Assembly (NCBI RefSeq): GCF_036227225.1
Contig: NZ_CP109444.1
Coordinates: 4,569,501 to 4,633,500, forward strand
Direction: 5' to 3'
DNA from: Streptomyces sp. NBC_01478
Lineage (GTDB): Bacteria > Actinomycetota > Actinomycetes > Streptomycetales > Streptomycetaceae
Length of the DNA stretch: 64,000 bases
The translations under genes and the position numbers were made by a program. The first letter of the stretch is position 1, and each line of letters opens with the position of its first letter. Shown here piece after piece: positions 8,585-16,632 of this stretch. The notes under the pieces are model-generated. The model did not search any database. It was given only the letters and a program-made list of their open reading frames with translations, and was not told where the DNA came from.

Positions 8585-9937
8585 ATGAGCAAGCCCGGTC
8601 CCCTCGCCCACCAGCCCATCACCGTTCTTGATCTTTTTTCTGGATGCGGTGGCTTCACTCAGGGGTTTCACGAGTTCCGCCCGAGGGGTACGGAGGATGC
8701 CGGACCGGTTTTCCGCAGCGTCGCGGCAGTCGAACACGATCTCGCTGCAGCGGCTACATATGCAGCGAACTTCGGAAGCCACAAATCAGACACAAGACTC
8801 CCACCGGCACGCGTCCACCTGGAAGACATCGAGGCCTGGAAGCCGGCGGACGAAGCTCTTCACGCAGATGTGGTGGTCGGAGGCCCCCCTTGCCAGGGTT
8901 TCTCCGCTCTGAACCGCCACAAAAAGGGTGCCGAGCGGAACCGCCTTTGGGAAGAATACGTTCGCATTGTCAGCAGAATCCGCCCAAAGATTTTCGTCAT
9001 CGAGAATGTCGATCGATTCCTGAAGTCGGACGAGTTCCTGAACCTGCTCAGCGAAGTAAAGGAGGGCGGCCTACTATCCGAATACCGCCTGATCGACCCT
9101 CCGGGCTACGAAACAGGCGAAACCGAGGAGAAGAAGCACAAGCGCTATCTCCTCAACGCAGCCGACTACGGCGCAGTCCAAGCACGTCGTCGGGCGATCG
9201 TGATCGGCGTCCGAAAAGACGTCGGCAGCAGCCGTACGATGAAATATCCGTCGGCGACGCATACTCGACGCCCGAAACACAGCAACGGAATTCCGGCACA
9301 GCCACTCGCAGGCGTCGAGCTGGAGCCATCGTACTGGCGCGCCGTCGACACCGTATTCGACGAATCGGAACTGCTCGAAATCCGGGGCACCGAGCTTCCG
9401 GACGGAAAGGAATACATTCCCGATGTGGATTCCGTCCTTCCAGGCATTTTCACAACGCCAGACCTCCACTTCGGCCGCAATCCGGAACCACTCTCAAGGG
9501 CCCGCTACCGAGCCATCCCCAAAGGCGGGAACCGTAAAAATCTGACCGGCAAGTGGTACACGATTGACAAAGACGGTGAGATTCGAATCTTCGAAACTCA
9601 GAACCCTCCGGGCGTGAAAACACTTGTCCAGTACCTCTCGACCGAAAGCTGGGACAATCACAACACCGGTACGGGCGATGTCATGGGCCGGCTTCGACTG
9701 GGTGAACCCTCTGTGACCATCCGTACCGAGTTCTTCAAACCCGAGAAGGGGCGATACCTCCACCCCAGCGATGCTCGCCCAATCACCCACTACGAAGCAG
9801 CCCGCATTCAGGGCTTCCCACTCAACTTCCGCTGGTGTGGCTCGAAGACCGACATCGCTCGGCAAATCGGGAATGCTGTACCCATCCCACTCGGCACGGC
9901 CATTGCTTCGGCAATCCATGCCTACTTGCGCGGCTGA
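8585..9937 (+). CDS. DNA (cytosine-5-)-methyltransferase (defence operon gene 6)
   Basis: Transfers methyl from SAM to cytosine C5; probably protects host DNA from the operon's nuclease. All key motifs are present in 450 residues: motif I LDLFSGCGGFTQGF, motif IV GGPPCQGFS with catalytic Cys103, motif VI Glu140-Asn-Val, motif VIII VQARRRAIVIGVR, and motif X RQIGNAVPIPLGTAIAS. The stretch between motifs VIII and IX should hold the target-recognition domain. It starts 9 bases after gene 5 without a ribosome binding site. Its base composition is clearly lower in GC (29/60 and 30/60 in 8941-9060) than the rest of the window, suggesting more recent acquisition. Confidence 0.93.
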   Translation: MSKPGPLAHQPITVLDLFSGCGGFTQGFHEFRPRGTEDAGPVFRSVAAVEHDLAAAATYAANFGSHKSDTRLPPARVHLEDIEAWKPADEALHADVVVGGPPCQGFSALNRHKKGAERNRLWEEYVRIVSRIRPKIFVIENVDRFLKSDEFLNLLSEVKEGGLLSEYRLIDPPGYETGETEEKKHKRYLLNAADYGAVQARRRAIVIGVRKDVGSSRTMKYPSATHTRRPKHSNGIPAQPLAGVELEPSYWRAVDTVFDESELLEIRGTELPDGKEYIPDVDSVLPGIFTTPDLHFGRNPEPLSRARYRAIPKGGNRKNLTGKWYTIDKDGEIRIFETQNPPGVKTLVQYLSTESWDNHNTGTGDVMGRLRLGEPSVTIRTEFFKPEKGRYLHPSDARPITHYEAARIQGFPLNFRWCGSKTDIARQIGNAVPIPLGTAIASAIHAYLRG

Positions 9938-10034
9938 CCCACACCACCCCTCCAAGAGCCGAAAGCGCCGAGAGTCGCCCTCCAGCTCTCGAGCCAGTGT
10001 CCCGGAAGATCGACCGCGTCCAATTGCTGTGAGT

Positions 10035-10697
10035 TCACAGTTGAGGCGCCAAGCCGATTTGCACCTCGAAGTGCGTCTGAGCACGATCGAGAATCTCTTC
10101 CGGATCGCAGCCGTGTGCCCGAAGCCAGTGCAGGACATCCGCGATGACGTCGATCATTGCTTCTTCGGCCATGGTCCTGCCCAGTCGGCCGGAGCCCGGC
10201 TCACGAGGCAGTCTCGCGGTCGTGTAGAGACCAAGCAGCACTTCGGCCCGCATGACACCGGCTGTTCCCACATGGCCGTTGGGCGCAGTAAGGCCTGTTT
10301 CCAACTCGCACCAGGTCACCTTGTGGTCCGGATGCAGCAGGACTCCCCAGCGGTCTGCGACCTCATCGACGAGAACCATGCCTCGTCCGCCCTCGGAGTC
10401 GGAGATCGCATCAACGAGGGTGGGCAGTGCGCGCGTATCGGGGTCGTGCACTTCGATCCGCAGCCGAGTGCCGTTCATGGAGACTGCGAGCGTGGCCGGG
10501 GTGCCGTGACCCACATGCGTGATGACGTTGGACACCAGCTCGCTGACACAGAGCTGGGCCCCATCGGTCACGTCATGCAGGCCCCAGATCCCCAGATGCA
10601 AGCGAACGATGCGGCGAAGTGCGGCCACTTCCTCGGGAACCGCCGTGAAGGCCAGGTCCCACGGCTTTCGTGACATACGCGCTTCCTGGATCACCAT
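10035..10697 (-). CDS. ATP-binding protein (anti-sigma/SpoIIAB-like HATPase)
   Basis: A 220-residue regulator with a single GHKL ATPase domain: N-box LCVSELVSNVITH and a G1/G2-like region around DAISDSEGGRGMVLVDEVAD. Such small HATPases in Streptomyces usually act as serine kinases/anti-sigma-like factors and are often encoded beside an XRE-DUF5753 gene and a DUF397 gene, as here (divergently). Two starts are possible: ATG 10697, with AGGAG only two bases away, and ATG 10676, with AGGAAG five bases upstream. The second has better spacing and would shorten the protein by seven residues. Partner and target are unknown. Confidence 0.85.
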   Translation of the reverse strand: MVIQEARMSRKPWDLAFTAVPEEVAALRRIVRLHLGIWGLHDVTDGAQLCVSELVSNVITHVGHGTPATLAVSMNGTRLRIEVHDPDTRALPTLVDAISDSEGGRGMVLVDEVADRWGVLLHPDHKVTWCELETGLTAPNGHVGTAGVMRAEVLLGLYTTARLPREPGSGRLGRTMAEEAMIDVIADVLHWLRAHGCDPEEILDRAQTHFEVQIGLAPQL

Positions 10698-10902
10698 GAC
10701 TCCTCTCGTCGCATGTCATCTCCGCATGATGAGCGGAGCGTTGCACGCCCTCACAGTGAGTGGCGTCATCGACCAGAGTGACGCCGGCGTATCCCGTCGT
10801 GCAATGTGCAGGAAGAGATTCCCACTTCCGAGTGATTGGCAGACAGAGGCCTTGGCGCGAGACTGAACACCCGCTATTCGACGGACGGTTGAGAGGATTG
10901 AG

Positions 10903-11751
10903 ATGGCCGGTTCACCGACGGCACGCCGTCGCCGTCTCTCGATCGAGCTGAAGAAGCTCCGAGAGAAGAGCGCACTCACCTGCGCGCAGGTCGGCCAGGC
11001 ACTGGACTGGAGCGGCTCCAAGGTCAACCGTATGGAGACGGGCAGTGGCCGGGTCCAACCGTCGGACATCGATGCCCTGTGTCGGTTCTACGACACGACC
11101 GACGAGCTGCGTGAGTTCCTCAAGTCATTGGCCAGGGAGGCCAAGACGCGCGGCTGGTGGCAGGTACACGGCGCCGGTGTCCCGGAGTGGTTCAACATCT
11201 ACATCGGCCTGGAACAGGATGCCTCCACGTTCCGCCAGTACCAGTGCGAGTTGATCCCTGGACTCATGCAGACCGAGGCGTACACCGGCGAACTCCACAG
11301 GACGGGAGCCCACATGTCCGCCGAGGACATCGAGAGGGCCGTACAGGTGCGAATGGAACGCCAGGCCATGTTGACGCGGCCGGACGCCCCTGATGCGTGG
11401 TTCGTCGTGAACGAGGGCTCGCTGCGCAACGTCATCGGGGATCGGGCGCTGATGCGAGAGCAACTCGAACACATGCTGGAATCAGCCGAGTTGCCGAGTG
11501 TGACACTGCAGATCCTCCCCTTCGACTCGGGTACATATCCCGCCACGGGCACGTTCACCATGCTGGGCTTCCCGGCTCCGGAAGACCCGGACCTGGTGTA
11601 TCGGGACGGCATCACCGATGCTGTGTACCTGGAGGGCGAGCACCACGTTCGTGAGTACACCAAGGCATTCGACGGGTTGCGAGCCGCGGCGCTCAGCCCT
11701 CAGCGCTCCGCCCAGTTGATCAAGTCCGTTCTGAAGGAATACGCAAGTTGA
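10903..11751 (+). CDS. XRE-family regulator with DUF5753 domain (Scr1-like antitoxin)
   Basis: A 282-residue DNA-binding protein. Residues about 10-65 form a Cro/C1-type HTH (KLREKSALTCAQVGQAL ... KVNRMETGSGRV). The rest matches the DUF5753 domain, with landmarks YIGLEQDA, GLMQTEAYT and RMERQAMLTRPDAP. This is the Scr1 family, reported in S. coelicolor as the antitoxin-like partner of a DUF397 protein. The ATG follows AGAGGA with good spacing. The stop overlaps the downstream DUF397 start as TTGA, indicating co-translation. Divergent from the ATP-binding gene; the 205-base gap must carry both promoters. Confidence 0.92.
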   Translation: MAGSPTARRRRLSIELKKLREKSALTCAQVGQALDWSGSKVNRMETGSGRVQPSDIDALCRFYDTTDELREFLKSLAREAKTRGWWQVHGAGVPEWFNIYIGLEQDASTFRQYQCELIPGLMQTEAYTGELHRTGAHMSAEDIERAVQVRMERQAMLTRPDAPDAWFVVNEGSLRNVIGDRALMREQLEHMLESAELPSVTLQILPFDSGTYPATGTFTMLGFPAPEDPDLVYRDGITDAVYLEGEHHVREYTKAFDGLRAAALSPQRSAQLIKSVLKEYAS

Positions 11752-11963
11752 ACAGTGCAGGAGCCGGGACCCACAACCGTCCGGTCTGGTTCACGTCGTC
11801 CTACAGCAACGGCGCCGGAGGTGAGTGCGTCGAGTGCGCGCTGACCGATGAATACGCCCTCGTGCGCGACACCAAGGACGCCACGGGCCCAGTGGTCACC
11901 GTTCAAAGCGGGGCTTGGTGTTCCTTCGTGCAGGCCTTGAGGCACAGCGAGTCAACAAACTGA
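11748..11963 (+). CDS. DUF397 protein (Scr2-like)
   Basis: A 71-residue small protein starting at TTG 11748 within the stop of the XRE gene. The sequence WFTSSYSNGAGGECVECA followed by VRDTKDATGPVVTV is the typical DUF397 signature (W-x-KSSYS-like, G..CVEVA-like, VRDSK-like). DUF397 proteins pair with DUF5753 regulators; in the Scr1/Scr2 case the DUF397 partner is the toxin-like element. With the divergent ATP-binding gene this forms the three-gene WhiJ-type module common in Streptomyces. Biochemical activity of this copy is unknown. Confidence 0.92.
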   Translation: MNSAGAGTHNRPVWFTSSYSNGAGGECVECALTDEYALVRDTKDATGPVVTVQSGAWCSFVQALRHSESTN

Positions 11964-11970
11964 TCCCCTC

Positions 11971-12591
11971 TCAGGCGTGCCGCCCCCACTGCCCCCGGTG
12001 AACGACGTCCTCCACGCCACGTCGCCGCTCTGCGACCCGCCCACTCTGCTCGGGAACATCCTCAGCCCGGTACCCCACCGTGATCCCCCCAATGGGGTCG
12101 TACTCCTCCGGCACTCCGAACTCCGCCCGGAACGGCTGGACATGTTCCGGCATGATGCCGAAAAAGCAGGCGCCGAGCCCTTCGTCGACCGCGGTCAGGA
12201 GCATCAGCAAGGAGGCCATGCCCGTGTCGATGTACCAGTACGGCGCGGGCCAGCGCGCCTCGGCGCGGTCCTCCCAGCCCTTGTCTGGTTCGGCGTAGCG
12301 CGCCAAGTAGGCAGCTTTGTGCGCCAGGGGTACGACGACCAGCGGGGCGTCCTGCATGGTCGGGGTGTTCTCGACCCGGGTGGGGACGAAGGGCCAGAAG
12401 CGGGCGCGGTCGGCCGGGTCGGTCAGGGCGAGGAAGGCCCAGCCCTGGGAGAAGCCGGCCGAGGGGGCTCGTAGCGCGGAGGCGAGGATACGTTCGGTCA
12501 CCTCCGGGGTCAGCGGCTTGTCGGAGTAGTGACGGATCATGCGCCTACGACGGACCACTTCGGAGAACTCCATGTCGACAGATGTTGCCAC
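11971..12591 (-). CDS. Nitroreductase-family protein
   Basis: Predicted FMN-dependent NAD(P)H oxidoreductase of 206 residues. The N-terminal RRRRMIRHYSDKPLTPEV and APSAGFSQGWAFLAL are the conserved FMN-binding parts of the nitroreductase fold, and GLGACFFGIMPEHV near the C-terminus is the second FMN contact region. Substrate cannot be told. The start may be GTG 12591 (GGGGAG close by) or ATG 12573 (EFSEVVRRRR), which is where homologous N-termini usually begin. It is convergent with the DUF397 gene, seven bases apart. Confidence 0.87.
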   Translation of the reverse strand: MATSVDMEFSEVVRRRRMIRHYSDKPLTPEVTERILASALRAPSAGFSQGWAFLALTDPADRARFWPFVPTRVENTPTMQDAPLVVVPLAHKAAYLARYAEPDKGWEDRAEARWPAPYWYIDTGMASLLMLLTAVDEGLGACFFGIMPEHVQPFRAEFGVPEEYDPIGGITVGYRAEDVPEQSGRVAERRRGVEDVVHRGQWGRHA

Positions 12592-12729
12592 GAACTCCCC
12601 GAATGCAGAGGGCTGTTGAGCTGGCGGGCGGCTCCCGGCCCACAGAGGGCGTGCTCCACCTCCGACGCGTCGGCTCTCGCGAAGACTCGCTTGTGCCAGG
12701 TGGGGAATCTGTACTCAAGGGGGCTGTAC

Positions 12730-13251
12730 ATGCTCTTGGACAATGACGAATGGCGGAGGACGTTCGACGCGTACGAACGTGACGCGTGGCGATTCGAAGC
12801 TCAGCCCACCTACACCATGCCCGGCGAGACTGAGAACGTCACCCGTTTCCTTCACGGTGAGCCGAAGCCCGCCGACCACAATGCGCGCTGGCACGAACGG
12901 GTGCGTGGATACGTGACGTCAGGGCGCAGCATTGGGCGAGTGAGGGTCGTACGGCGGCCGTTGACTGACTACCAGCGGTATCAACTCGCATGGGGGATCC
13001 CAGGGAACGTCGCAGCCGGGGAGGATATCCGCATCCTGGATGTCTCACGTGATGACTACGGATTGCCCCTGTCAGCGACCGACTGGTGGATGTTCGACGA
13101 GGAACGCGTAGTACATCTCAACTATCGGCCGGACGGGACGCAGATCGGCCGAGAGCTGATCGCCGGAGACACTTCCTCGTACCTGGAGTGGAAGCGGATT
13201 TCACTGGCTCACTCGGTGCCGTTCTCCGAGTATCTGAGAAAGCCCGAGTGA
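12730..13251 (+). CDS. DUF6879-family protein
   Basis: A 173-residue cytoplasmic protein. The start at ATG 12730 is supported by AAGGGGG at 12717-12723, six bases upstream; the frame is open further upstream but without a ribosome binding site or conserved sequence. The pattern WRRTFDAYERDAWRFEAQ, followed by GRVRVVRRPLTDYQRYQL and LDVSRDDYGLP...WWMFD, matches the DUF6879 family often encoded near XRE/DUF5753 regulators in Streptomyces. Role unknown; association with Scr1-type modules suggests a regulatory or toxin-antitoxin-like job. Confidence 0.85.
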   Translation: MLLDNDEWRRTFDAYERDAWRFEAQPTYTMPGETENVTRFLHGEPKPADHNARWHERVRGYVTSGRSIGRVRVVRRPLTDYQRYQLAWGIPGNVAAGEDIRILDVSRDDYGLPLSATDWWMFDEERVVHLNYRPDGTQIGRELIAGDTSSYLEWKRISLAHSVPFSEYLRKPE

Positions 13252-13254
13252 CTC

Positions 13255-13515
13255 TTGAGACTAGCCTCGATCTTTCGCCACACCCTCTCTGCCCTCGTTG
13301 GCCCTGTTGTCGCTCAGGGCGGAGACAATGCCGACGCCCTCCGCCTCGCCCGACCCAGCATCGACATCACCGCCAAATGCCGCGCCCGCGAAGCGGTAGA
13401 GCGAGGTGAGTTCCTGGACGAGACAGATCTGTACGACGACATCCGCCCGGCGCTGTCGGGATTACGCAAGCTCGGTATCCGCGTCGTCATCGCCGACAAC
13501 CAGAGGCGTCGGGCA
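13255..13515 (+). pseudogene. Remnant of a HAD-family hydrolase
   Basis: The segment translates to ALRLARPSIDITAKCRARE followed by EFLDETDLYDDIRPALSGLR and KLGIRVVIADNQ. This matches the cap and first substrate-binding part of HAD phosphatases, where Y-x-D-V-R-P-A-L-x-x-L-R and V-x-x-x-N-Q are typical. Both the N-terminal DxD nucleophile motif and everything after the NQ are missing; the sequence turns into the promoter of the next gene. I read it as an internal fragment of a decayed gene. Confidence 0.6.
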
Positions 13516-13546
13516 CCTCCGCCCCACCACTGCTACGGTCGCCTCC

Positions 13547-14401
13547 ATGGCGCTCTCGGTCTCAACGCAGGCTGTCGACCTACGCGTACAGCCGGTTGAC
13601 GAGGTTCTTGATCGCGTCGAGCGGTCTCTCCAAGTGGGGCTGCTCCCGGACACGATGGTGCGCAAGCGCCGGTCAGTGGGGGCCAGAACAGACCGCGGCA
13701 CCTGGGTGCGAATCGAGCGGCGCCTGCTCGACAAGATCCCCGATCAGGGATGGAACGGCACTGAAAGTGCCGCGCGTCTGGAAGACATCGCCCAGCCCGA
13801 ATGGCACGGATGCGTGGTCTGGCGGGCCGCGGACGGGCCGGTGATGTGGCGGGCCGACGAAACCGAACTCCTGCCGGGGGCTCCCGTCGGAAGCGCCATC
13901 TTGAATGAAGCGCCAGAGCTGCCGGACGACTGGTGGGCGGCGTTGAACGCGTCGTTGGACGCACTGGCGGCCCAGCGCACGAGGCGCGTCGCCACACCGG
14001 ACACCGACACCATCACCCAAACCCTCGTCACCGAGTCCATCCGCGGTGCGTTCCCCGGCGGTTTCGATACGGCCATCGAGCGGTGGATGCCGGCGCACGC
14101 GGATCTGAACTGGGCCAACATGACCGCTCCGGCGTTCAGTCTCTTCGACTGGGAGGACTGGGGCAACGCGCCGCTGGGGCTGGACTCGGCCTCGCTGTGG
14201 GCGAGTTCCCTTGCTGTCCCGGCTCTGGCCGATCGCGTGTGGCACGAGCGCTGGTCCGACTTCGAGAGCCGGGACGGCAAGTTGATGACGTTGTTCGCCT
14301 GCTCGAAGATCCTCGGACCGTACGCGCACCCGGAAGACCCTCGACTGGAACCCGCCCGGCGCATGGCCGAACAGATCATCAAAGGGCTTCAGGCAGGCTG
14401 A
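13547..14401 (+). CDS. Aminoglycoside phosphotransferase-family kinase
   Basis: A 284-residue APH-like kinase. The catalytic loop His184-Ala-Asp186-Leu-Asn188 (HADLNWANM) and the metal-binding Asp201 in FDWEDWGNAPLG are intact, so it should transfer phosphate from ATP to a small molecule; the acceptor is unknown. ATG 13547 has no Shine-Dalgarno, but TACGGT at 13533-13538 eight bases upstream suggests a leaderless transcript. An in-frame upstream extension belongs to the decayed HAD fragment region. It overlaps the convergent aldo/keto reductase gene by 13 bases. Confidence 0.85.
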   Translation: MALSVSTQAVDLRVQPVDEVLDRVERSLQVGLLPDTMVRKRRSVGARTDRGTWVRIERRLLDKIPDQGWNGTESAARLEDIAQPEWHGCVVWRAADGPVMWRADETELLPGAPVGSAILNEAPELPDDWWAALNASLDALAAQRTRRVATPDTDTITQTLVTESIRGAFPGGFDTAIERWMPAHADLNWANMTAPAFSLFDWEDWGNAPLGLDSASLWASSLAVPALADRVWHERWSDFESRDGKLMTLFACSKILGPYAHPEDPRLEPARRMAEQIIKGLQAG

Positions 14402-15246
14402 CGGCGCGAGCGGTCCCGAAGGAGACTCCGGTACTCCTCGATGGTTCGCTCCTCGACTTCACCGGCGAGGGCGCCAACGAGTTCGCCGAGATGGGCGGGT
14501 TCATCGGTGCCCACAGCGACGGAGTCGACCCGCGGGAGGTGGTACGCGGCTTTGAAGGCCGCTTGCATTCGGGAGAGCCGACCGCCATCCCGGAGAAAGA
14601 CGCGTGGGTCGATCCTGGCCCACACCGGGTCACTGGTGCTGCCCCCGAAGGGACTCATTCCCCACACCTCGCCGCCGCCCAGGTCCCATGCCTTGGTGAG
14701 GGCATCCGCCGCATCGAGCATTCTGGCTCCGACCAGCAGGCCGGCACGGGTCATGAGGACTGACGGCCTCGGTACGGTCGGATCGATCAAGTTCACCAGT
14801 GGTGACGGGTCCCAGGACGCGATGCCCCAGGCGGCGCACAGGCCCTTGGCCGTGGCGTCGTTGAGGGCAGCGCACGCCTCTGCCAGCACCTCATGGCCGT
14901 GAGCGACGGCCTCGCGGAGCGAATGTTCCGGGTTGTGCAGGAACACCAGCTCCGGCTCCCGTCCCAGGTCCCCAGCCACCTGTTCCACGGCCGCGTGCAG
15001 CCGTACGGGATCCAGAGAATGCTCCGCCCCGTCCGGCCCCGGGAAATAGCCGACCTTCGTGGAGACCGTGAACTTCGGCAGCAGGTCGCCGGCCTTCCGC
15101 GCCAGGACCTGATGCGAGCGGAAGCCAAGGTAGTTGGTGCTGGTGTCGAGTGCCGTGACACCGAAGTCCAACGCACCGGTCAGGAGGCGGCGTTCGTGAC
15201 GAGACCGGTGTAGCCCAAGGACAACTCGGGGGTCAGCACCGCGCAC
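14389..15246 (-). CDS. Aldo/keto reductase (possible tailoring enzyme)
   Basis: An NAD(P)H-dependent oxidoreductase of 285 residues. The catalytic tetrad is readable: Asp34 and Tyr39 (DTSTNYLG), Lys64 (STKVGYF) and His104 (LVFLHNPE). The N-terminus ADPRVVLGLHRSRHERR lacks the usual fuller first strand, so a GTG a few codons later may be the true start. The gene overlaps the end of the upstream JmjC-domain gene by 67 bases, which implies one transcript and translational coupling. The gene order peptide, oxygenase, reductase suggests that it reduces a product or intermediate of the oxygenase; substrate not known. Confidence 0.85.
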   Translation of the reverse strand: MRGADPRVVLGLHRSRHERRLLTGALDFGVTALDTSTNYLGFRSHQVLARKAGDLLPKFTVSTKVGYFPGPDGAEHSLDPVRLHAAVEQVAGDLGREPELVFLHNPEHSLREAVAHGHEVLAEACAALNDATAKGLCAAWGIASWDPSPLVNLIDPTVPRPSVLMTRAGLLVGARMLDAADALTKAWDLGGGEVWGMSPFGGSTSDPVWARIDPRVFLRDGGRLSRMQAAFKAAYHLPRVDSVAVGTDEPAHLGELVGALAGEVEERTIEEYRSLLRDRSRRQPA

Positions 15247-16376
15247 AGCTCCTCCTTAACCAAGATCTCGGCGACCTCCGTCACTTCGGCCCCCACGACG
15301 GCCGCGGCCCGTTCCAGTTCGACCGGCCGCCCGCTCAGCAACAGCCGCAGGGAGGGCAGGGCCTTGGCCGCGAGGGTGATCTTCTTCCCTGAGGTCACGA
15401 CGTCGACGGTCTCTCCGTGTTCCTGGATCCGGGGAGGGAAGTGGGTAGTGCACACCACGGCGTCGAGTGGCCCGAGTATGTCGAGGAACGGCAGGTGCCG
15501 AGGCAGCGTCGTCTCCTGCTCGTATGCGGCCAGGAAGTCGGCCGAAGAGCGTTCACGGACCAGTTGAGCGGCGGCCTCGGCCAGGGCTTCGCTGCCTGTT
15601 CCCTGCCAGCGGTCGAGATCCTCGCGGAAGATCTCGTGCTCACGGCACCAGTCGCCCAGCCACGCGAGCCAGCTCGCCCCTGTGCGCTTGGTGATGCCGA
15701 ACGTGACGTGAAGGCTCTTGCCGGAGCCGCTGCCGGTCCGTGTCGCCTGGTGCCAGTGGCCCCGGGGGATGTGCATGACGTCGCCGGTCCGCATCAGGCC
15801 GGACCAGATGATCTCGTCGCTCGGGGTGGTGTTGGGGTCGGCGTCCCGGTACATCGGGACGTTGCGGGAGGTCGCGCGGACCTCCCATTCCTTCTCACCC
15901 GCGAGCTGGACGATGACGACATCGTGGTCGTCCCAGTGCAGGGGGAAGCCGGAAGCGTCGTTCGTCGTCAGGTACGCGTTGACCTGGACTCGCTCGCGGG
16001 ACCACCACTGCAGGGCCCGGCAGGCGACTTCCATGGTCGGATCGAAGACGTTGGCCTGGTCCATGATCACCGTCGCGCCTTCGCCCAGGAGCCTGCCCAG
16101 GCTGCGCATGTTGACCATGGAGATGCTCTGGCCCCGGGGACTGACGCTGTCGGTGTAGTAGATGGCCGGATGGACCTCCTCGCCCTTCTGGAAGCACCGG
16201 AGCTGCGGGCGGTTAAGGCTCCTGCGCATGGCAATGTCGAGCAGGCGGTTCGGGGTCATGATGCGGGAGACGAGTGCGGGGTCGTCCATGCTCCCGCGTA
16301 CGAAGTCCTTGCCCAGCTCCTCGGGTCCGCTCCATCCGAGTGCTGTCTCGATGGCGCTGATCAACTGATGTTCCAT
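15180..16376 (-). CDS. JmjC-domain (cupin) Fe(II)/2-oxoglutarate oxygenase
   Basis: A 398-residue protein of the ROXY/NO66-like JmjC group, which hydroxylates protein or peptide side chains. Iron ligands are visible: His147-Trp-Asp149 in FPLHWDDHD and a distal His209 in HIPRGHWHQAT; NVFDPTMEVAC and VQVNAYLTT are typical flanking strands. A C-terminal winged-helix-like part (residues about 310-390) is also normal for this group. The start at ATG 16376 follows GGGAGG with seven-base spacing; the frame is open further upstream but those residues look non-coding. It lies 88 bases downstream of a small peptide gene and overlaps an aldo/keto reductase gene, so a peptide-tailoring role is possible. 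Confidence 0.87.
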   Translation of the reverse strand: MEHQLISAIETALGWSGPEELGKDFVRGSMDDPALVSRIMTPNRLLDIAMRRSLNRPQLRCFQKGEEVHPAIYYTDSVSPRGQSISMVNMRSLGRLLGEGATVIMDQANVFDPTMEVACRALQWWSRERVQVNAYLTTNDASGFPLHWDDHDVVIVQLAGEKEWEVRATSRNVPMYRDADPNTTPSDEIIWSGLMRTGDVMHIPRGHWHQATRTGSGSGKSLHVTFGITKRTGASWLAWLGDWCREHEIFREDLDRWQGTGSEALAEAAAQLVRERSSADFLAAYEQETTLPRHLPFLDILGPLDAVVCTTHFPPRIQEHGETVDVVTSGKKITLAAKALPSLRLLLSGRPVELERAAAVVGAEVTEVAEILVKEELCAVLTPELSLGYTGLVTNAAS

Positions 16377-16464
16377 CGTTGCGTCCTCCCATGGGTTCGG
16401 CCACGTGCTTCGGACGCGGTGGGGGCAGGTACGGCCGACCGCACCGGCCCCCACCGCTTGGTGC

Positions 16465-16632
16465 CTACTCGCTGTCGTGCAGGTTGCCGTCGCCACCCGG
16501 CCACGGCGCGTCGCCGGAACTACCCTGGTTGTCCGACCGGAGGCTGTCGTACCGGTCATGGACGGCGGTCAGTTCTGTCACCGCCACCAGGAGGCCGCTC
16601 CGGGCCGGAGGCGGTGTTGTGAGCTCTTCCAT
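16465..16632 (-). CDS. 55-residue peptide, candidate RiPP precursor
   Basis: A very small gene with an excellent ribosome binding site (GGAAGGAG, six bases before ATG 16632). The product begins MEELTTPPPARSGLLVAV, continues with a helical, charged stretch (ELTAVHDRYDSLRSD) and ends in a Gly/Asp/Ser/Trp/Pro-rich tail (GSSGDAPWPGGDGNLHDSE). An amphipathic leader plus a polar Gly/Asp/Asn-rich C-terminus is the layout of ribosomal-peptide precursors. It is encoded directly upstream of a JmjC oxygenase and an aldo/keto reductase on the same strand. I do not recognise the family. It could instead be a regulatory micro-protein. Confidence 0.6.
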   Translation of the reverse strand: MEELTTPPPARSGLLVAVTELTAVHDRYDSLRSDNQGSSGDAPWPGGDGNLHDSE

